This document shows positions 7,718-20,054 of a stretch of DNA of 64,000 nt, piece after piece. The stretch lies in contig JAOWCC010000916.1 of the NCBI GenBank assembly GCA_030867875.1, positions 814,001-878,000 on the forward strand, read 5' to 3'. This stretch comes from Actinernus sp. WN-2022 (lineage: Eukaryota; Cnidaria; Anthozoa; Actiniaria; Actinernidae). Within the stretch, counting starts at the first letter, position 1. Every line of letters begins with the position of its first letter. The position numbers and the translations under genes were made by a program. Under the pieces are notes generated by a model. The model saw nothing but the letters and a program-made list of their open reading frames with translations, was not told where the DNA came from and did not search any database.

Positions 7718-8112
7718 TCAAGCTTTGCCGCTTAGCTGTTTCTTTAAAATGTCAATAAATTTCTTCTGTCCCTTGAAATGCAGCGTGCACGGCACTTGCA
7801 TGCCTTCTCCATCGCCACGGTTAACTGCCTTGCCAGTTACCACCACAGTGCAGGAGTTCTGCTTATTGGCCCGCAAAAAGTAGAAAATAGTCTTTGCAAA
7901 ACGGCCAGATTTGCCTTTCATTAAATGTCCAACAACTTCGCCAGAATGTAGCACACATACCGCATACTTGTCGACACTATTGCTTGGTTCTGGTACAGCG
8001 TTTAGCTCCTCAAGAAGCTCCGGGACCAAACTTCTTGGTACACATGATATCCTTTGATAAAAGAATCCAGGTCGTAAAAGACGATATTTTCAGACGTTTG
8101 CACGGAAGCCAT
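7718..8112 (-). pseudogene. HIRAN-domain-like protein, frameshifted, copy 4
   Basis: Has a silent valine codon change (accaccac on the + strand) and an asparagine to aspartate change in the N-terminal part (FYDLD). Both variants recur together in copies 28-31. Confidence 0.62.
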
Positions 8113-8343
8113 TAGGTAAACGTCAAGTTGCAGCTCCAAGCAGCTCTCAAATGCTATTTTAATACTGGACTGTGTAGTGTTTTACAGTCAAACCGGATGT
8201 TCCTTTGCCGGTCACTTTCACACCTTGTAAAATTGTACAAAGACCCTTATGTTTTAGTTTGGCCATTGTTTCCGGTTATTGCAGTGAAAACCCACATCAT
8301 GCAGTACGCTTTCATTGAGGAATTTCAACAATAATGCTGGGTA

Positions 8344-9385
8344 ATGTCGGACAAGTCTCTCAAGCGTAAGATTGCTACTAAATCTTTGGAGGAGAAATAC
8401 AAAGCTCTCAAAGATATTAAGAAAGGCGTGGCAAAGAAAGAGGTAGCAAAAAAGTATGGCGTTCCTTTAAACACTTTATCCACGTGGGCGAAGAGCAAAG
8501 AGAAGATTTCAGCTGCTTTCGAGAATGGTAAAAGTACACTGAAGCTGAAAGGCGCAAGTTTTGATAAAGCTATATACAGGTGGTTTATAAATGCAAGAGA
8601 GCGAAATGTTCCAGTTAGCGGTACGTTGCTTAAAGAGAAGGCAGTTATATTTGCGAAAGAGCTCCAGATTGAAGATTTTAAGGGTTCCAATGGCTGGCTT
8701 CACCGTTGGAAAAAAAGACACACTTGTCACGTTTAAGACTGTTGCTGGAGAAGGAAAGTCATGCACCCCTCAAATGACCGCATCTTGGGACGAGACAATT
8801 CTGCCAACAATTATTTCCAACTACAAGCTCGAAGACATTTTCAAAGCTGACGAATTTGGCTTGTTTTATCAAGCTCTTCCCAACAAAACTTTGCATTTGA
8901 AGTCTGAGAAATGCGTGGGTGGTAAGCACAGCAAAATACGACTGACTGGTATGGCTGCTGCAAATGCAGTGGGCGAGAAGTTGCCCATGTTTGTTATTGG
9001 CAAATCTGCAAGACCACGGTGTTTCACTGGCGTTAGAGACATCCCCTGCCGATACCGATCGCAGAAGAAAAGTTGGATAGACAGTGCTCTACTTGAAGAG
9101 TGGATCAGAGAGCTTGATAGAAAGTTTGTGGGAGAAGGCAGGAAAATTTCACTTATTGTGGACAACTGCCCGGCCCACCCACACGTTGGCGGACTTAAAG
9201 CTACCCATTTAGTGTTCCAAACTTGTTTCAAACAAGATGAGGCCTTCAATGCTTTTCGTCAGGCGCTCCGTGAAACGGAACAGGAATCTTTGGCCCTCGA
9301 ACTTGAACGCAATTTATCGGATCTCGAGGCAGAATCATCTGGTAAGTATATACAGTTGAATCCCGATAACTCGAACCGTCGGTAA
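8344..9385 (+). pseudogene. Tigger/pogo-like transposase fragment, copy 5, frameshifted
   Basis: An extra T after the codons for KKRHT (cacacttgtcacg, ~8731) ends the frame at 130 residues with CHV, inside the linker between the DNA-binding and nuclease parts. The remaining nuclease part stays open in the next frame to the TAA at 9385. Also carries L102I, D116N and D120H. D120H accompanies the extra T in all 11 frameshifted copies. Glutamate-serine replaces alanine-phenylalanine at 314-315. The truncated product would keep both helix-turn-helix folds. Confidence 0.85.
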
Positions 9386-9774
9386 CTCGAAGCTCGCGCT
9401 AACTCGAACCAAAATTGATTTCCCCTGGATTTGCGTCATACATTTAATGTAATTTTACCCTCCGTAACTCGAACCCTCGATAACTCGAACCTCCCGCTAA
9501 CTCGAAGCAATTTTTGTTTCCCTTCATGTCATTTTCTTTTTAATTTTACCCTCGAGAACTCGAACCTCGTTTATCAAGACGTAACGAGACAAAACCTACT
9601 TCAGAACATTGAATTTATTTTGAAGCAGCATGTATTCTTTGTGTTAACTTCTCTAGTTTCTTGGTTTTACGTTACATAAAACGTGTCAGTTCAGTCCTGT
9701 GAGAATATTGTACGTGATAAGCGGTGTCAGCAGGAATCAAAGGGAAACAAAGGATCCATTCAACCCAGCTTTCA

Positions 9775-10169
9775 TCAAGCTTTGCCGCTTAGCTGTTTCT
9801 TTAAAATGTCAATAAATTTCTTCTGTCCCTTGAAATGCAGCGTGCACGGCACTTGCATGCCTTCTCCATCGCCACGGTTAACTGCCTTGCCAGTTACAAC
9901 CACAGTGCAGGAGTTCTGCTTATTGGCCCGCAAAAAGTAGAAAATAGTCTTTGCAAAACGGCCAGATTTGCCTTTCATTAAATGTCCAACAACTTCGCCA
10001 GAATGTAGCACACATACCGCATACTTGTCGACACTATTGCTTGGTTCTGGTACAGCGTTTAGCTCCTCAAGAAGCTCCGGGACCAAACTTCTTGGTACAC
10101 ATGATATCCTTTGATAAAAGAATCCAGGTTGTAAAAGACGATATTTTCAGACGTTTGCACGGAAGCCAT
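9775..10169 (-). pseudogene. HIRAN-domain-like protein, frameshifted, copy 5
   Basis: Shared frameshift only; no copy-specific coding change seen. Confidence 0.62.
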
Positions 10170-10400
10170 TAGGTAAACGTCAAGTTGCAGCTCCAAGCAG
10201 CTCTCAAATGCTATTTTAATACTGGACTGTGTAGTGTTTTACAGTCAAACCGGATGTTCCTTTGCCGGTCACTTTCACCCCTTGTAAAATTGTACAAAGA
10301 CCCTTATGTTTTAGTTTGGCCATTGTTTTCGGTTATTGAAGTGAAAACCCACATCATGCAGTACGCTTTCATTGAGGAATTTCAACAATAATGCTGGGTA

Positions 10401-11441
10401 ATGTCGGACAAGTCTCTCAAGCGTAAGATTGCTATTAAATCTTTGGAGGAGAAATACAAAGCTCTCAAAGATATTAAGAAAGGCGTGGCAAAGAAAGAGG
10501 TAGCAAAAAAGTATGGCGTTCCTTTAAACACTTTATCCACGTGGGCGAAGAGCAAAGAGAAGATTTCAGCTGCTTTCGAGAATGGTAAAAGTACACTGAA
10601 GCTGAAAGGCGCAAGTTTTGATAAAGCTATATACAGGTGGTTTATAAATGCAAGAGAGCGAAATGTTCCAGTTAGCGGTACGTTGCTTAAAGAGAAGGCA
10701 GTTCTATTTGCGAAAGAGCTCCAGATTGAAGATTTTAAGGGTTCCGATGGCTGGCTTGACCGTTGGAAAAAAAGACACACTGTCACGTTTAAGACTGTTG
10801 CTGGAGAAGGAAAGTCATGCACCCCTCAAATGACCGCATCTTGGGACGAGACAATTCTGCCAACAATTATTTCCAACTACAAGCTAGAAGACATTTTCAA
10901 AGCTGACGAATTTGGCTTGTTTTATCAAGCTCTTCCCAACAAAACTTTGCATTTGAAGTCTGAGAAATGCGTGGGTGGTAAGCACAGCAAAATACGACTG
11001 ACTGGTATGGCTGCTGCAAATGCAGTGGGCGAGAAGTTGCCCATGTTTGTTATTGGCAAATCTGCAAGACCACGGTGTTTCACTGGCGTTAGAGACATCC
11101 CCTGCCGATACCGATCGCAGAAGAAAAGTTGGATAGACAGTGCTCTACTTGAAGAGTGGATCAGAGAGCTTGATAGAAAGTTTGTGGGAGAAGGCAGGAA
11201 AATTTCACTTATTGTGGACAACTGCCCGGCCCACCCACACGTTGGCGGACTTAAAGCTACCCATTTAGTGTTCCAAACTTGTTTCAAACAAGATGAGGCC
11301 TTCAATGCTTTTCGTCAGGCGCTCCGTGAAACGGAACAGGAATCTTTGGCCCTCGAACTTGAACGCAATTTATCGGATCTCGAGGCAGAATCATCTGGTA
11401 AGTATATACAGTTGAATCCCGATAACTCGAACCGTCGGTAA
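10401..11441 (+). CDS. Tigger/pogo-like transposase fragment, copy 6 (346 aa)
   Basis: Private T12I near the N-terminus. Glutamate-serine at 314-315 and TAA at codon 347, the haplotype shared with copies 8, 9 and 10. Confidence 0.82.
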   Translation: MSDKSLKRKIAIKSLEEKYKALKDIKKGVAKKEVAKKYGVPLNTLSTWAKSKEKISAAFENGKSTLKLKGASFDKAIYRWFINARERNVPVSGTLLKEKAVLFAKELQIEDFKGSDGWLDRWKKRHTVTFKTVAGEGKSCTPQMTASWDETILPTIISNYKLEDIFKADEFGLFYQALPNKTLHLKSEKCVGGKHSKIRLTGMAAANAVGEKLPMFVIGKSARPRCFTGVRDIPCRYRSQKKSWIDSALLEEWIRELDRKFVGEGRKISLIVDNCPAHPHVGGLKATHLVFQTCFKQDEAFNAFRQALRETEQESLALELERNLSDLEAESSGKYIQLNPDNSNRR

Positions 11442-11830
11442 CTCGAAGCTCGCGCTAACTCGAACCAAAATTGATTTCCCCTGGATTTGCGTCATACATT
11501 TAATGTAATTTTACCCTCCGTAACTCGAACCCTCGATAACTCGAACCTCCCGCTAACTCGAAGCAATTTTTGTTTCCCTTCATGTCATTTTCTTTTTAAT
11601 TTTACCCTCGAGAACTCGAACCTCGTTTATCAAGACGTAACGAGACAAAACGTACTTCAGAACATTGAATTTATTTTGAAGCAGCATGTATTCTTTGTGT
11701 TAACTTCTCTAGTTTCTTGGTTTTACGTTACATAAAACGTGTCAGTTCAGTCCTGTGAGAATATTGTACGTGATAAGCGGTGTCAGCAGGAATCAAAGGG
11801 AAACAAAGGATCCATTCAACCCAGCTTTCA

Positions 11831-12225
11831 TCAAGCTTTGCCGCTTAGCTGTTTCTTTAAAATGTCAATAAATTTCTTCTGTCCCTTGAAATGCAGCGTG
11901 CACGGCACTTGCATGCCTTCTCCATCGCCACGGTTAACTGCCTTGCCAGTTACAACCACAGTGCAGGAGTTCTGCTTATTGGCCCGCAAAAAGTAGAAAA
12001 TAGTCTTTGCAAAACGGCCAGATTTGCCTTTCATTAAATGTCCAACAACTTCGCCAGAATGTAGCACACATACCGCATACTTGTCGACACTATTGCTTGG
12101 TTCTGGTACAGCGTTGAGCTCCTCAAGAAGCTCCGGGACCAAACTTCTTGGTACACATGATATCCTTTGATAAAAGAATCCAGGTTGTAAAAGACGATAT
12201 TTTCAGACGTTTGCACGGAAGCCAT
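11831..12225 (-). pseudogene. HIRAN-domain-like protein, frameshifted, copy 6
   Basis: A private T to G change at 12116 is silent in the main frame but removes the TAA that closes the shifted N-terminal frame. The out-of-frame peptide therefore reads on for 72 codons from a TTG upstream of the true ATG. This is not evidence of a different gene. Confidence 0.62.
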
Positions 12226-12456
12226 TAGGTAAACGTCAAGTTGCAGCTCCAAGCAGCTCTCAAATGCTATTTTAATACTGGACTGTGTAGTGTTTTACAG
12301 TCAAACCGGATGTTCCTTTGCCGGTCACTTTCACCCCTTGTAAAATTGTACAAAGACCCTTATGTTTTAGTTTGGCCATTGTTTTCGGTTATTGAAGTGA
12401 AAACCCACATCATGCAGTACGCTTTCATTGAGGAATTTCAACAATAATGCTGGGTA

Positions 12457-13530
12457 ATGTCGGACAAGTCTCTCAAGCGTAAGATTGCTACTAAATCTTT
12501 GGAGGAGAAATACAAAGCTCTCAAAGATATTAAGAAAGGCGTGGCAAAGAAAGAGGTAGCAAAAAAGTATGGCGTTCCTTTAAACACTTTATCCACGTGG
12601 GCGAAGAGCAAAGAGAAGATTTCAGCTGCTTTCGAGAATGGTAAAAGTACACTGAAGCTGAAAGGCGCAAGTTTTGATAAAGCTATATACAGGTGGTTTA
12701 TAAATGCAAGAGAGCGAAATGTTCCAGTTAGCGGTACGTTGCTTAAAGAGAAGGCAGTTCTATTTGCGAAAGAGCTCCAGATTGAAGATTTTAAGGGTTC
12801 CGATGGCTGGCTTGACCGTTGGAAAAAAAGACACACTGTCACGTTTAAGACTGTTGCTGGAGAAGGAAAGTCATGCACCCCTCAAATGACCGCATCTTGG
12901 GACGAGACAATTCTGCCAACAATTATTTCCAACTACAAGCTAGAAGACATTTTCAAAGCTGACGAATTTGGCTTGTTTTATCAAGCTCTTCCCAACAAAA
13001 CTTTGCATTTGAAGTCTGAGAAATGCGTGGGTGGTAAGCACAGCAAAATACGACTGACTGGTATGGCTGCTGCAAATGCAGTGGGCGAGAAGTTGCCCAT
13101 GTTTGTTATTGGCAAATCTGCAAGACCACGGTGTTTCACTGGCGTTAGAGACATCCCCTGCCGATACCGATCGCAGAAGAAAAGTTGGATAGACAGTGCT
13201 CTACTTGAAGAGTGGATCAGAGAGCTTGATAGAAAGTTTGTGGGAGAAGGCAGGAAAATTTCACTTATTGTGGACAACTGCCCGGCCCACCCACACGTTG
13301 GAGGACTTAAAGCTACCCATTTAGTGTTCCAAACTTGTTTCAAACAAGATGAGGCCTTCAATGCTTTTCGTCAGGCGCTCCGTGAAACGGAACAGGCGTT
13401 TTTGGCCCTCGAACTTGAACGAAATTTATCGGATCTCGAGGCAGAATCATCTGGTAAGTATATACAGTTGAATCCCGATAACTCGAACCGTCGGGAACTC
13501 GAAGCTCGCGCTAACTCGAACCAAAATTGA
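12457..13530 (+). CDS. Tigger/pogo-like transposase fragment, copy 7 (357 aa)
   Basis: Matches the commonest 357-residue version with S51, N43 and alanine-phenylalanine at 314-315; no private amino-acid change seen. Confidence 0.82.
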   Translation: MSDKSLKRKIATKSLEEKYKALKDIKKGVAKKEVAKKYGVPLNTLSTWAKSKEKISAAFENGKSTLKLKGASFDKAIYRWFINARERNVPVSGTLLKEKAVLFAKELQIEDFKGSDGWLDRWKKRHTVTFKTVAGEGKSCTPQMTASWDETILPTIISNYKLEDIFKADEFGLFYQALPNKTLHLKSEKCVGGKHSKIRLTGMAAANAVGEKLPMFVIGKSARPRCFTGVRDIPCRYRSQKKSWIDSALLEEWIRELDRKFVGEGRKISLIVDNCPAHPHVGGLKATHLVFQTCFKQDEAFNAFRQALRETEQAFLALELERNLSDLEAESSGKYIQLNPDNSNRRELEARANSNQN

Positions 13531-13886
13531 TTTCCCCTGGATTTGCGTCATACATTTAACGTAATTTTATCCTCCGTAACTCGAACCCTCGATAACTCGA
13601 ACCTCCCGCTAACTCGAAGCAATTTTTATTTCCCTTCAGGTCATTTTCTTTATAATTTTACCCTCGAGAACTCGAACCTCGTTTATCAAGACGTAACGAG
13701 ACAAAACCTACTTCAGAACATTGAATTTATTTTGAAGCAGCATCTATTCTTTGTATTAACTTCTCTAGTTTCTTGGTTTTACGTTACATAAAACGTGTCA
13801 GTTCAGTCCTGTGAGAATATTGTACGTGATAAGCGGTGCCAGCAGGAATCAAAGGGAAACAAAGGATCCATTCAACCCAGCTTTCA

Positions 13887-14281
13887 TCAAGCTTTGCCGC
13901 TTAGCTGTTTCTTTAAAATGTCAATAAATTTCTTCTGTCCCTTGAAATGCAGCGTGCACGGCACTTGCATGCCTTCTCCATCGCCACGGTTAACTGCCTT
14001 GCCAGTTACAACCACAGTGCAGGAGTTCTGCTTATTGGCCCGCAAAAAGTAGAAAATAGTCTTTGCAAAACGGCCAGATTTGCCTTTCATTAAATGTCCA
14101 ACAACTTCGCCAGAATGTAGCACACATACCGCATACTTGTCGACACTATTGCTTGGTTCTGGTACAGCGTTTAGCTCCTCAAGAAGCTCCGGGACCAAAC
14201 TTCTTGGTACACATGATATCCTTTGATAAAAGAATCCAGGTTGTAAAAGACGATATTTTCAGACGTTTGCACGGAAGCCAT
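13887..14281 (-). pseudogene. HIRAN-domain-like protein, frameshifted, copy 7
   Basis: Shared frameshift only; no copy-specific coding change seen. Confidence 0.62.
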
Positions 14282-14512
14282 TAGGTAAACGTCAAGTTGC
14301 AGCTCCAAGCAGCTCTCAAATGCTATTTTAATACTGGACTGTGTAGTGTTTTACAGTCAAACCGGATGTTCCTTTGCCGGTCACTTTCACCCCTTGTAAA
14401 ATTGTACAAAGACCCTTATGTTTTAGTTTGGCCATTGTTTTCGGTTATTGAAGTGAAAACCCACATCATGCAGTACGCTTTCATTGAGGAATTTCAACAA
14501 TAATGCTGGGTA

Positions 14513-15553
14513 ATGTCGGACAAGTCTCTCAAGCGTAAGATTGCTACTAAATCTTTGGAGGAGAAATACAAAGCTCTCAAAGATATTAAGAAAGGCGTGG
14601 CAAAGAAAGAGGTAGCAAAAAAGTATGGCGTTCCTTTAAACACTTTATCCACGTGGGCGAAGAGCAAAGAGAAGATTTCAGCTGCTTTCGAGAATGGTAA
14701 AAGTACACTGAAGCTGAAAGGCGCAAGTTTTGATAAAGCTATATACAGGTGGTTTATAAATGCAAGAGAGCGAAATGTTCCAGTTAGCGGTACGTTGCTT
14801 AAAGAGAAGGCAGTTCTATTTGCGAAAGAGCTCCAGATTGAAGATTTTAAGGGTTCCGATGGCTGGCTTGACCGTTGGAAAAAAAGACACACTGTCACGT
14901 TTAAGACTGTTGCTGGAGAAGGAAAGTCATGCACCCCTCAAATGACCGCATCTTGGGACGAGACAATTCTGCCAACAATTATTTCCAACTACAAGCTAGA
15001 AGACATTTTCAAAGCTGACGAATTTGGCTTGTTTTATCAAGCTCTTCCCAACAAAACTTTGCATTTGAAGTCTGAGAAATGCGTGGGTGGTAAGCACAGC
15101 AAAATACGACTGACTGGTATGGCTGCTGCAAATGCAGTGGGCGAGAAGTTGCCCATGTTTGTTATTGGCAAATCTGCAAGACCACGGTGTTTCACTGGCG
15201 TTAGAGACATCCCCTGCCGATACCGATCGCAGAAGAAAAGTTGGATAGACAGTGCTCTACTTGAAGAGTGGATCAGAGAGCTTGATAGAAAGTTTGTGGG
15301 AGAAGGCAGGAAAATTTCACTTATTGTGGACAACTGCCCGGCCCACCCACACGTTGGCGGACTTAAAGCTACCCATTTAGTGTTCCAAACTTGTTTCAAA
15401 CAAGATGAGGCCTTCAATGCTTTTCGTCAGGCGCTCCGTGAAACGGAACAGGAATCTTTGGCCCTCGAACTTGAACGCAATTTATCGGATCTCGAGGCAG
15501 AATCATCTGGTAAGTATATACAGTTGAATCCCGATAACTCGAACCGTCGGTAA
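14513..15553 (+). CDS. Tigger/pogo-like transposase fragment, copy 8 (346 aa)
   Basis: Glutamate-serine at 314-315 and stop at codon 347. Its translation is identical to copies 9 and 10, which follow directly. Confidence 0.82.
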   Translation: MSDKSLKRKIATKSLEEKYKALKDIKKGVAKKEVAKKYGVPLNTLSTWAKSKEKISAAFENGKSTLKLKGASFDKAIYRWFINARERNVPVSGTLLKEKAVLFAKELQIEDFKGSDGWLDRWKKRHTVTFKTVAGEGKSCTPQMTASWDETILPTIISNYKLEDIFKADEFGLFYQALPNKTLHLKSEKCVGGKHSKIRLTGMAAANAVGEKLPMFVIGKSARPRCFTGVRDIPCRYRSQKKSWIDSALLEEWIRELDRKFVGEGRKISLIVDNCPAHPHVGGLKATHLVFQTCFKQDEAFNAFRQALRETEQESLALELERNLSDLEAESSGKYIQLNPDNSNRR

Positions 15554-15942
15554 CTCGAAGCTCGCGCTAACTCGAACCAAAATTGATTTCCCCTGGATTT
15601 GCGTCATACATTTAATGTAATTTTACCCTCCGTAACTCGAACCCTCGATAACTCGAACCTCCCGCTAACTCGAAGCAATTTTTGTTTCCCTTCATGTCAT
15701 TTTCTTTTTAATTTTACCCTCGAGAACTCGAACCTCGTTTATCAAGACGTAACGAGACAAAACGTACTTCAGAACATTGAATTTATTTTGAAGCAGCATG
15801 TATTCTTTGTGTTAACTTCTCTAGTTTCTTGGTTTTACGTTACATAAAACGTGTCAGTTCAGTCCTGTGAGAATATTGTACGTGATAAGCGGTGTCAGCA
15901 GGAATCAAAGGGAAACAAAGGATCCATTCAACCCAGCTTTCA

Positions 15943-16337
15943 TCAAGCTTTGCCGCTTAGCTGTTTCTTTAAAATGTCAATAAATTTCTTCTGTCCCTTG
16001 AAATGCAGCGTGCACGGCACTTGCATGCCTTCTCCATCGCCACGGTTAACTGCCTTGCCAGTTACAACCACAGTGCAGGAGTTCTGCTTATTGGCCCGCA
16101 AAAAGTAGAAAATAGTCTTTGCAAAACGGCCAGATTTGCCTTTCATTAAATGTCCAACAACTTCGCCAGAATGTAGCACACATACCGCATACTTGTCGAC
16201 ACTATTGCTTGGTTCTGGTACAGCGTTTAGCTCCTCAAGAAGCTCCGGGACCAAACTTCTTGGTACACATGATATCCTTTGATAAAAGAATCCAGGTTGT
16301 AAAAGACGATATTTTCAGACGTTTGCACGGAAGCCAT
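15943..16337 (-). pseudogene. HIRAN-domain-like protein, frameshifted, copy 8
   Basis: Shared frameshift only; same as copies 9 and 10. Confidence 0.62.
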
Positions 16338-16568
16338 TAGGTAAACGTCAAGTTGCAGCTCCAAGCAGCTCTCAAATGCTATTTTAATACTGGACTGTGT
16401 AGTGTTTTACAGTCAAACCGGATGTTCCTTTGCCGGTCACTTTCACCCCTTGTAAAATTGTACAAAGACCCTTATGTTTTAGTTTGGCCATTGTTTTCGG
16501 TTATTGAAGTGAAAACCCACATCATGCAGTACGCTTTCATTGAGGAATTTCAACAATAATGCTGGGTA

Positions 16569-17609
16569 ATGTCGGACAAGTCTCTCAAGCGTAAGATTGC
16601 TACTAAATCTTTGGAGGAGAAATACAAAGCTCTCAAAGATATTAAGAAAGGCGTGGCAAAGAAAGAGGTAGCAAAAAAGTATGGCGTTCCTTTAAACACT
16701 TTATCCACGTGGGCGAAGAGCAAAGAGAAGATTTCAGCTGCTTTCGAGAATGGTAAAAGTACACTGAAGCTGAAAGGCGCAAGTTTTGATAAAGCTATAT
16801 ACAGGTGGTTTATAAATGCAAGAGAGCGAAATGTTCCAGTTAGCGGTACGTTGCTTAAAGAGAAGGCAGTTCTATTTGCGAAAGAGCTCCAGATTGAAGA
16901 TTTTAAGGGTTCCGATGGCTGGCTTGACCGTTGGAAAAAAAGACACACTGTCACGTTTAAGACTGTTGCTGGAGAAGGAAAGTCATGCACCCCTCAAATG
17001 ACCGCATCTTGGGACGAGACAATTCTGCCAACAATTATTTCCAACTACAAGCTAGAAGACATTTTCAAAGCTGACGAATTTGGCTTGTTTTATCAAGCTC
17101 TTCCCAACAAAACTTTGCATTTGAAGTCTGAGAAATGCGTGGGTGGTAAGCACAGCAAAATACGACTGACTGGTATGGCTGCTGCAAATGCAGTGGGCGA
17201 GAAGTTGCCCATGTTTGTTATTGGCAAATCTGCAAGACCACGGTGTTTCACTGGCGTTAGAGACATCCCCTGCCGATACCGATCGCAGAAGAAAAGTTGG
17301 ATAGACAGTGCTCTACTTGAAGAGTGGATCAGAGAGCTTGATAGAAAGTTTGTGGGAGAAGGCAGGAAAATTTCACTTATTGTGGACAACTGCCCGGCCC
17401 ACCCACACGTTGGCGGACTTAAAGCTACCCATTTAGTGTTCCAAACTTGTTTCAAACAAGATGAGGCCTTCAATGCTTTTCGTCAGGCGCTCCGTGAAAC
17501 GGAACAGGAATCTTTGGCCCTCGAACTTGAACGCAATTTATCGGATCTCGAGGCAGAATCATCTGGTAAGTATATACAGTTGAATCCCGATAACTCGAAC
17601 CGTCGGTAA
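16569..17609 (+). CDS. Tigger/pogo-like transposase fragment, copy 9 (346 aa)
   Basis: Middle member of the homogeneous trio 8-10; no private change seen. Confidence 0.82.
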   Translation: MSDKSLKRKIATKSLEEKYKALKDIKKGVAKKEVAKKYGVPLNTLSTWAKSKEKISAAFENGKSTLKLKGASFDKAIYRWFINARERNVPVSGTLLKEKAVLFAKELQIEDFKGSDGWLDRWKKRHTVTFKTVAGEGKSCTPQMTASWDETILPTIISNYKLEDIFKADEFGLFYQALPNKTLHLKSEKCVGGKHSKIRLTGMAAANAVGEKLPMFVIGKSARPRCFTGVRDIPCRYRSQKKSWIDSALLEEWIRELDRKFVGEGRKISLIVDNCPAHPHVGGLKATHLVFQTCFKQDEAFNAFRQALRETEQESLALELERNLSDLEAESSGKYIQLNPDNSNRR

Positions 17610-17998
17610 CTCGAAGCTCGCGCTAACTCGAACCAAAATTGATTTCCCCTGGATTTGCGTCATACATTTAATGTAATTTTACCCTCCGTAACTCGAACCC
17701 TCGATAACTCGAACCTCCCGCTAACTCGAAGCAATTTTTGTTTCCCTTCATGTCATTTTCTTTTTAATTTTACCCTCGAGAACTCGAACCTCGTTTATCA
17801 AGACGTAACGAGACAAAACGTACTTCAGAACATTGAATTTATTTTGAAGCAGCATGTATTCTTTGTGTTAACTTCTCTAGTTTCTTGGTTTTACGTTACA
17901 TAAAACGTGTCAGTTCAGTCCTGTGAGAATATTGTACGTGATAAGCGGTGTCAGCAGGAATCAAAGGGAAACAAAGGATCCATTCAACCCAGCTTTCA

Positions 17999-18393
17999 TC
18001 AAGCTTTGCCGCTTAGCTGTTTCTTTAAAATGTCAATAAATTTCTTCTGTCCCTTGAAATGCAGCGTGCACGGCACTTGCATGCCTTCTCCATCGCCACG
18101 GTTAACTGCCTTGCCAGTTACAACCACAGTGCAGGAGTTCTGCTTATTGGCCCGCAAAAAGTAGAAAATAGTCTTTGCAAAACGGCCAGATTTGCCTTTC
18201 ATTAAATGTCCAACAACTTCGCCAGAATGTAGCACACATACCGCATACTTGTCGACACTATTGCTTGGTTCTGGTACAGCGTTTAGCTCCTCAAGAAGCT
18301 CCGGGACCAAACTTCTTGGTACACATGATATCCTTTGATAAAAGAATCCAGGTTGTAAAAGACGATATTTTCAGACGTTTGCACGGAAGCCAT
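17999..18393 (-). pseudogene. HIRAN-domain-like protein, frameshifted, copy 9
   Basis: Shared frameshift only; no private change seen. Confidence 0.62.
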
Positions 18394-18624
18394 TAGGTAA
18401 ACGTCAAGTTGCAGCTCCAAGCAGCTCTCAAATGCTATTTTAATACTGGACTGTGTAGTGTTTTACAGTCAAACCGGATGTTCCTTTGCCGGTCACTTTC
18501 ACCCCTTGTAAAATTGTACAAAGACCCTTATGTTTTAGTTTGGCCATTGTTTTCGGTTATTGAAGTGAAAACCCACATCATGCAGTACGCTTTCATTGAG
18601 GAATTTCAACAATAATGCTGGGTA

Positions 18625-19665
18625 ATGTCGGACAAGTCTCTCAAGCGTAAGATTGCTACTAAATCTTTGGAGGAGAAATACAAAGCTCTCAAAGATATTA
18701 AGAAAGGCGTGGCAAAGAAAGAGGTAGCAAAAAAGTATGGCGTTCCTTTAAACACTTTATCCACGTGGGCGAAGAGCAAAGAGAAGATTTCAGCTGCTTT
18801 CGAGAATGGTAAAAGTACACTGAAGCTGAAAGGCGCAAGTTTTGATAAAGCTATATACAGGTGGTTTATAAATGCAAGAGAGCGAAATGTTCCAGTTAGC
18901 GGTACGTTGCTTAAAGAGAAGGCAGTTCTATTTGCGAAAGAGCTCCAGATTGAAGATTTTAAGGGTTCCGATGGCTGGCTTGACCGTTGGAAAAAAAGAC
19001 ACACTGTCACGTTTAAGACTGTTGCTGGAGAAGGAAAGTCATGCACCCCTCAAATGACCGCATCTTGGGACGAGACAATTCTGCCAACAATTATTTCCAA
19101 CTACAAGCTAGAAGACATTTTCAAAGCTGACGAATTTGGCTTGTTTTATCAAGCTCTTCCCAACAAAACTTTGCATTTGAAGTCTGAGAAATGCGTGGGT
19201 GGTAAGCACAGCAAAATACGACTGACTGGTATGGCTGCTGCAAATGCAGTGGGCGAGAAGTTGCCCATGTTTGTTATTGGCAAATCTGCAAGACCACGGT
19301 GTTTCACTGGCGTTAGAGACATCCCCTGCCGATACCGATCGCAGAAGAAAAGTTGGATAGACAGTGCTCTACTTGAAGAGTGGATCAGAGAGCTTGATAG
19401 AAAGTTTGTGGGAGAAGGCAGGAAAATTTCACTTATTGTGGACAACTGCCCGGCCCACCCACACGTTGGCGGACTTAAAGCTACCCATTTAGTGTTCCAA
19501 ACTTGTTTCAAACAAGATGAGGCCTTCAATGCTTTTCGTCAGGCGCTCCGTGAAACGGAACAGGAATCTTTGGCCCTCGAACTTGAACGCAATTTATCGG
19601 ATCTCGAGGCAGAATCATCTGGTAAGTATATACAGTTGAATCCCGATAACTCGAACCGTCGGTAA
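18625..19665 (+). CDS. Tigger/pogo-like transposase fragment, copy 10 (346 aa)
   Basis: Last of the trio 8-10; the array then switches to the 357-residue haplotype. Confidence 0.82.
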   Translation: MSDKSLKRKIATKSLEEKYKALKDIKKGVAKKEVAKKYGVPLNTLSTWAKSKEKISAAFENGKSTLKLKGASFDKAIYRWFINARERNVPVSGTLLKEKAVLFAKELQIEDFKGSDGWLDRWKKRHTVTFKTVAGEGKSCTPQMTASWDETILPTIISNYKLEDIFKADEFGLFYQALPNKTLHLKSEKCVGGKHSKIRLTGMAAANAVGEKLPMFVIGKSARPRCFTGVRDIPCRYRSQKKSWIDSALLEEWIRELDRKFVGEGRKISLIVDNCPAHPHVGGLKATHLVFQTCFKQDEAFNAFRQALRETEQESLALELERNLSDLEAESSGKYIQLNPDNSNRR

Positions 19666-20054
19666 CTCGAAGCTCGCGCTAACTCGAACCAAAATTGATT
19701 TCCCCTGGATTTGCGTCATACATTTAATGTAATTTTACCCTCCGTAACTCGAACCCTCGATAACTCGAACCTCCCGCTAACTCGAAGCAATTTTTGTTTC
19801 CCTTCATGTCATTTTCTTTTTAATTTTACCCTCGAGAACTCGAACCTCGTTTATCAAGACGTAACGAGACAAAACGTACTTCAGAACATTGAATTTATTT
19901 TGAAGCAGCATGTATTCTTTGTGTTAACTTCTCTAGTTTCTTGGTTTTACGTTACATAAAACGTGTCAGTTCAGTCCTGTGAGAATATTGTACGTGATAA
20001 GCGGTGTCAGCAGGAATCAAAGGGAAACAAAGGATCCATTCAACCCAGCTTTCA

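Noticed and set aside
8591..9385. 264- or 275-codon + frame in frameshifted copies, apparently a different protein
   Set aside because: Its N-terminus is the transposase read out of frame; only the part after the extra T is real transposase sequence.
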